Below are positions 63,485-64,000 of a DNA stretch of 64,000 nucleotides, piece after piece; the stretch's first letter is position 1; every line of letters starts with the position of its first letter. Origin of the DNA: Vibrio xiamenensis. Lineage in GTDB: Bacteria; Pseudomonadota; Gammaproteobacteria; Enterobacterales; Vibrionaceae. Position numbers and translations under genes: made by a program. The stretch is taken from NCBI RefSeq assembly GCF_900100015.1, contig NZ_FNDD01000016.1:43771-107770 (forward strand), given 5' to 3'. A model generated the notes under the pieces. The model was given only the letters and a program-made list of their open reading frames with translations. It did no database searches and was not told the DNA's origin.

Positions 63485-63742
63485 ATGAAAAATAAAAAAA
63501 CCATAATCTCTGCCTCACTTCTTGGCCAAGTCGAACGTTGTCCCTACTGTGCATATCTCGACCAGAAAGGTTATGTAGGAAATGCAGAGTCTCGTAACGC
63601 TGTAAAACGAGGCAATGAATACCACGACAAAATGAACAGCAAAATGGAAGATTACCGCCCTGTTTCGTTCAACCGTCTAATCGCTACTGCGCTAGCACTG
63701 GTTATTGTCGCACTCATGTATATAGCAAGTAGGTACCTATGA
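63485..63742 (+). CDS. N-terminal half of a split Cas4/RecB-like nuclease, C-terminally membrane anchored
   Basis: 85 aa from ATG 63485, preceded by AGAGGTACATCGCT; an upstream frame to 63344 lacks a plausible start. The chain reads TIISASLLGQVERCPYCAYLDQKGYVGNAESRNAVKRGNEYHDKMN, which matches the first part of Cas4/RecB-type nucleases: an S-x-S-x-L helix, a CPxCxYL cysteine pair for an Fe-S cluster, and the RGxxxH active-site histidine. The C-terminal FNRLIATALALVIVALMYIASRYL is a membrane segment. The stop overlaps the next start (ATGA), so the two halves are made together. Confidence 0.7.
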   Translation: MKNKKTIISASLLGQVERCPYCAYLDQKGYVGNAESRNAVKRGNEYHDKMNSKMEDYRPVSFNRLIATALALVIVALMYIASRYL

Positions 63743-64000
63743 TTATTTTGAAGGCAATTACCGCGACACTATTAGTCGGGTTCATTTTTAGATCTTTGTA
63801 CAACTTCATCAGGTCCCGTAGTTACCCATCGACACCGTATAGATTCAGAGGCCACTTGAAATTCCTAGACGAAGGAAAAACCCGTGGGTTCAAATTTATT
63901 AACTATAAATATGGCGTTGGTGCGACCCCTGACGCTATTTATGAAGTTACCCCGAGCGTAGACCGTATTGTCGAGATAAAGTCTCGCAGAAGTGGTGTTC
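63739..64000 (+). CDS. C-terminal half of a split Cas4/RecB-like nuclease, N-terminally membrane anchored (truncated by window)
   Basis: ATG at 63739 overlaps the stop of the preceding gene by 4 bp and the frame runs off the window after 87 codons. It begins with a membrane segment (MIILKAITATLLVGFIFRSLYNFI), then a soluble part: GHLKFLDEGKTRGFKFINYKYGVGATPDAIYEVTPSVDRIVEIKSRRSG. The GATPDAIYE...IVEIKSRR pair is the PD-(D/E)xK core (D and ExK) that follows the RGxxxH motif in RecB/Cas4 nucleases. Together with the preceding gene it would rebuild one active site at the membrane. The C-terminal Fe-S cysteines expected in Cas4 would be beyond 64000. Confidence 0.7.
   Translation, partial: MIILKAITATLLVGFIFRSLYNFIRSRSYPSTPYRFRGHLKFLDEGKTRGFKFINYKYGVGATPDAIYEVTPSVDRIVEIKSRRSGV

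Overview
The window looks like part of a gammaproteobacterial genome, most likely Vibrionaceae. That placement is inference from gene content and moderate-to-low GC; there is no rRNA or tRNA to anchor it. It is dominated by accessory DNA: a large integrative and conjugative element (ICE) or related mobile island with cargo, one insertion sequence (IS), several broken genes, and a distinctive block from about 47.5 kb to the right edge.

Layout. 0-3 kb: small genes of unknown function, including an inverted pair of paralogues with a WYL-like fold. 3-9.3 kb: a prepilin-peptidase-like protein, then two secreted phage-tail-collar paralogues flanking a colicin-type HNH DNase bacteriocin and its Im-family immunity gene. 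9.9-14.5 kb: an arylsulfatase, its radical-SAM maturase and a divergent LysR regulator. 14.9-17.5 kb: a lone nucleotidyltransferase, a Nudix gene killed by a stop codon, and the mobile mystery A/B (Xre + Fic) pair. That pair sits behind four operators spaced exactly 33 bp apart and between two 27-bp direct repeats. 17.8-21.4 kb: a secreted metzincin and two poorly known proteins. 21.7-25 kb: a PFGI-1/SPI-7-type ICE pilus/transfer cluster (PilL N-terminal protein, coiled-coil membrane protein, PFL_4693 family, lytic transglycosylase, PFL_4695 family). 25-27 kb: a long gene-free region with clustered TGTAC motifs. 27-30 kb: a GH5 glycosidase and a YgiB/DUF1190-like protein. 30-37.8 kb: an ICE core with a PFL_4669-family protein, a MobH relaxase (TraI) operon and an H-NS-like silencer. 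38-44.4 kb: metabolic cargo (AraC, glutamine amidotransferase, LysE exporter, alpha/beta hydrolase, an alkylsulfatase-like gene broken by an amber codon, LysR). 44.4-46.2 kb: a truncated LysR gene, a partial IS end and a complete IS3-family element. 46.2-64 kb: a Cre-like tyrosine recombinase and a mainly leftward set of genes. These include a DndC-like sulfurtransferase, a Toprim primase, a zinc-finger protein, TraR/DksA, a DsbC-like protein, a TusA-like sulfur carrier and, at the right edge, a split membrane-anchored Cas4/RecB-like nuclease.

The strongest unexplained signal is in this last block. Eleven leftward genes carry a nearly identical leader box (consensus around ACATCTAAGGAAA) just before the start codon, and I found it nowhere else in the window. 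It marks these genes, including the DndC-like and TusA-like genes, as one co-evolved and probably co-regulated set. A 34-bp site with perfect inverted arms, shaped like loxP, lies in the divergent promoter at 50.3 kb, and a matching half-site precedes the Cre-like recombinase gene.
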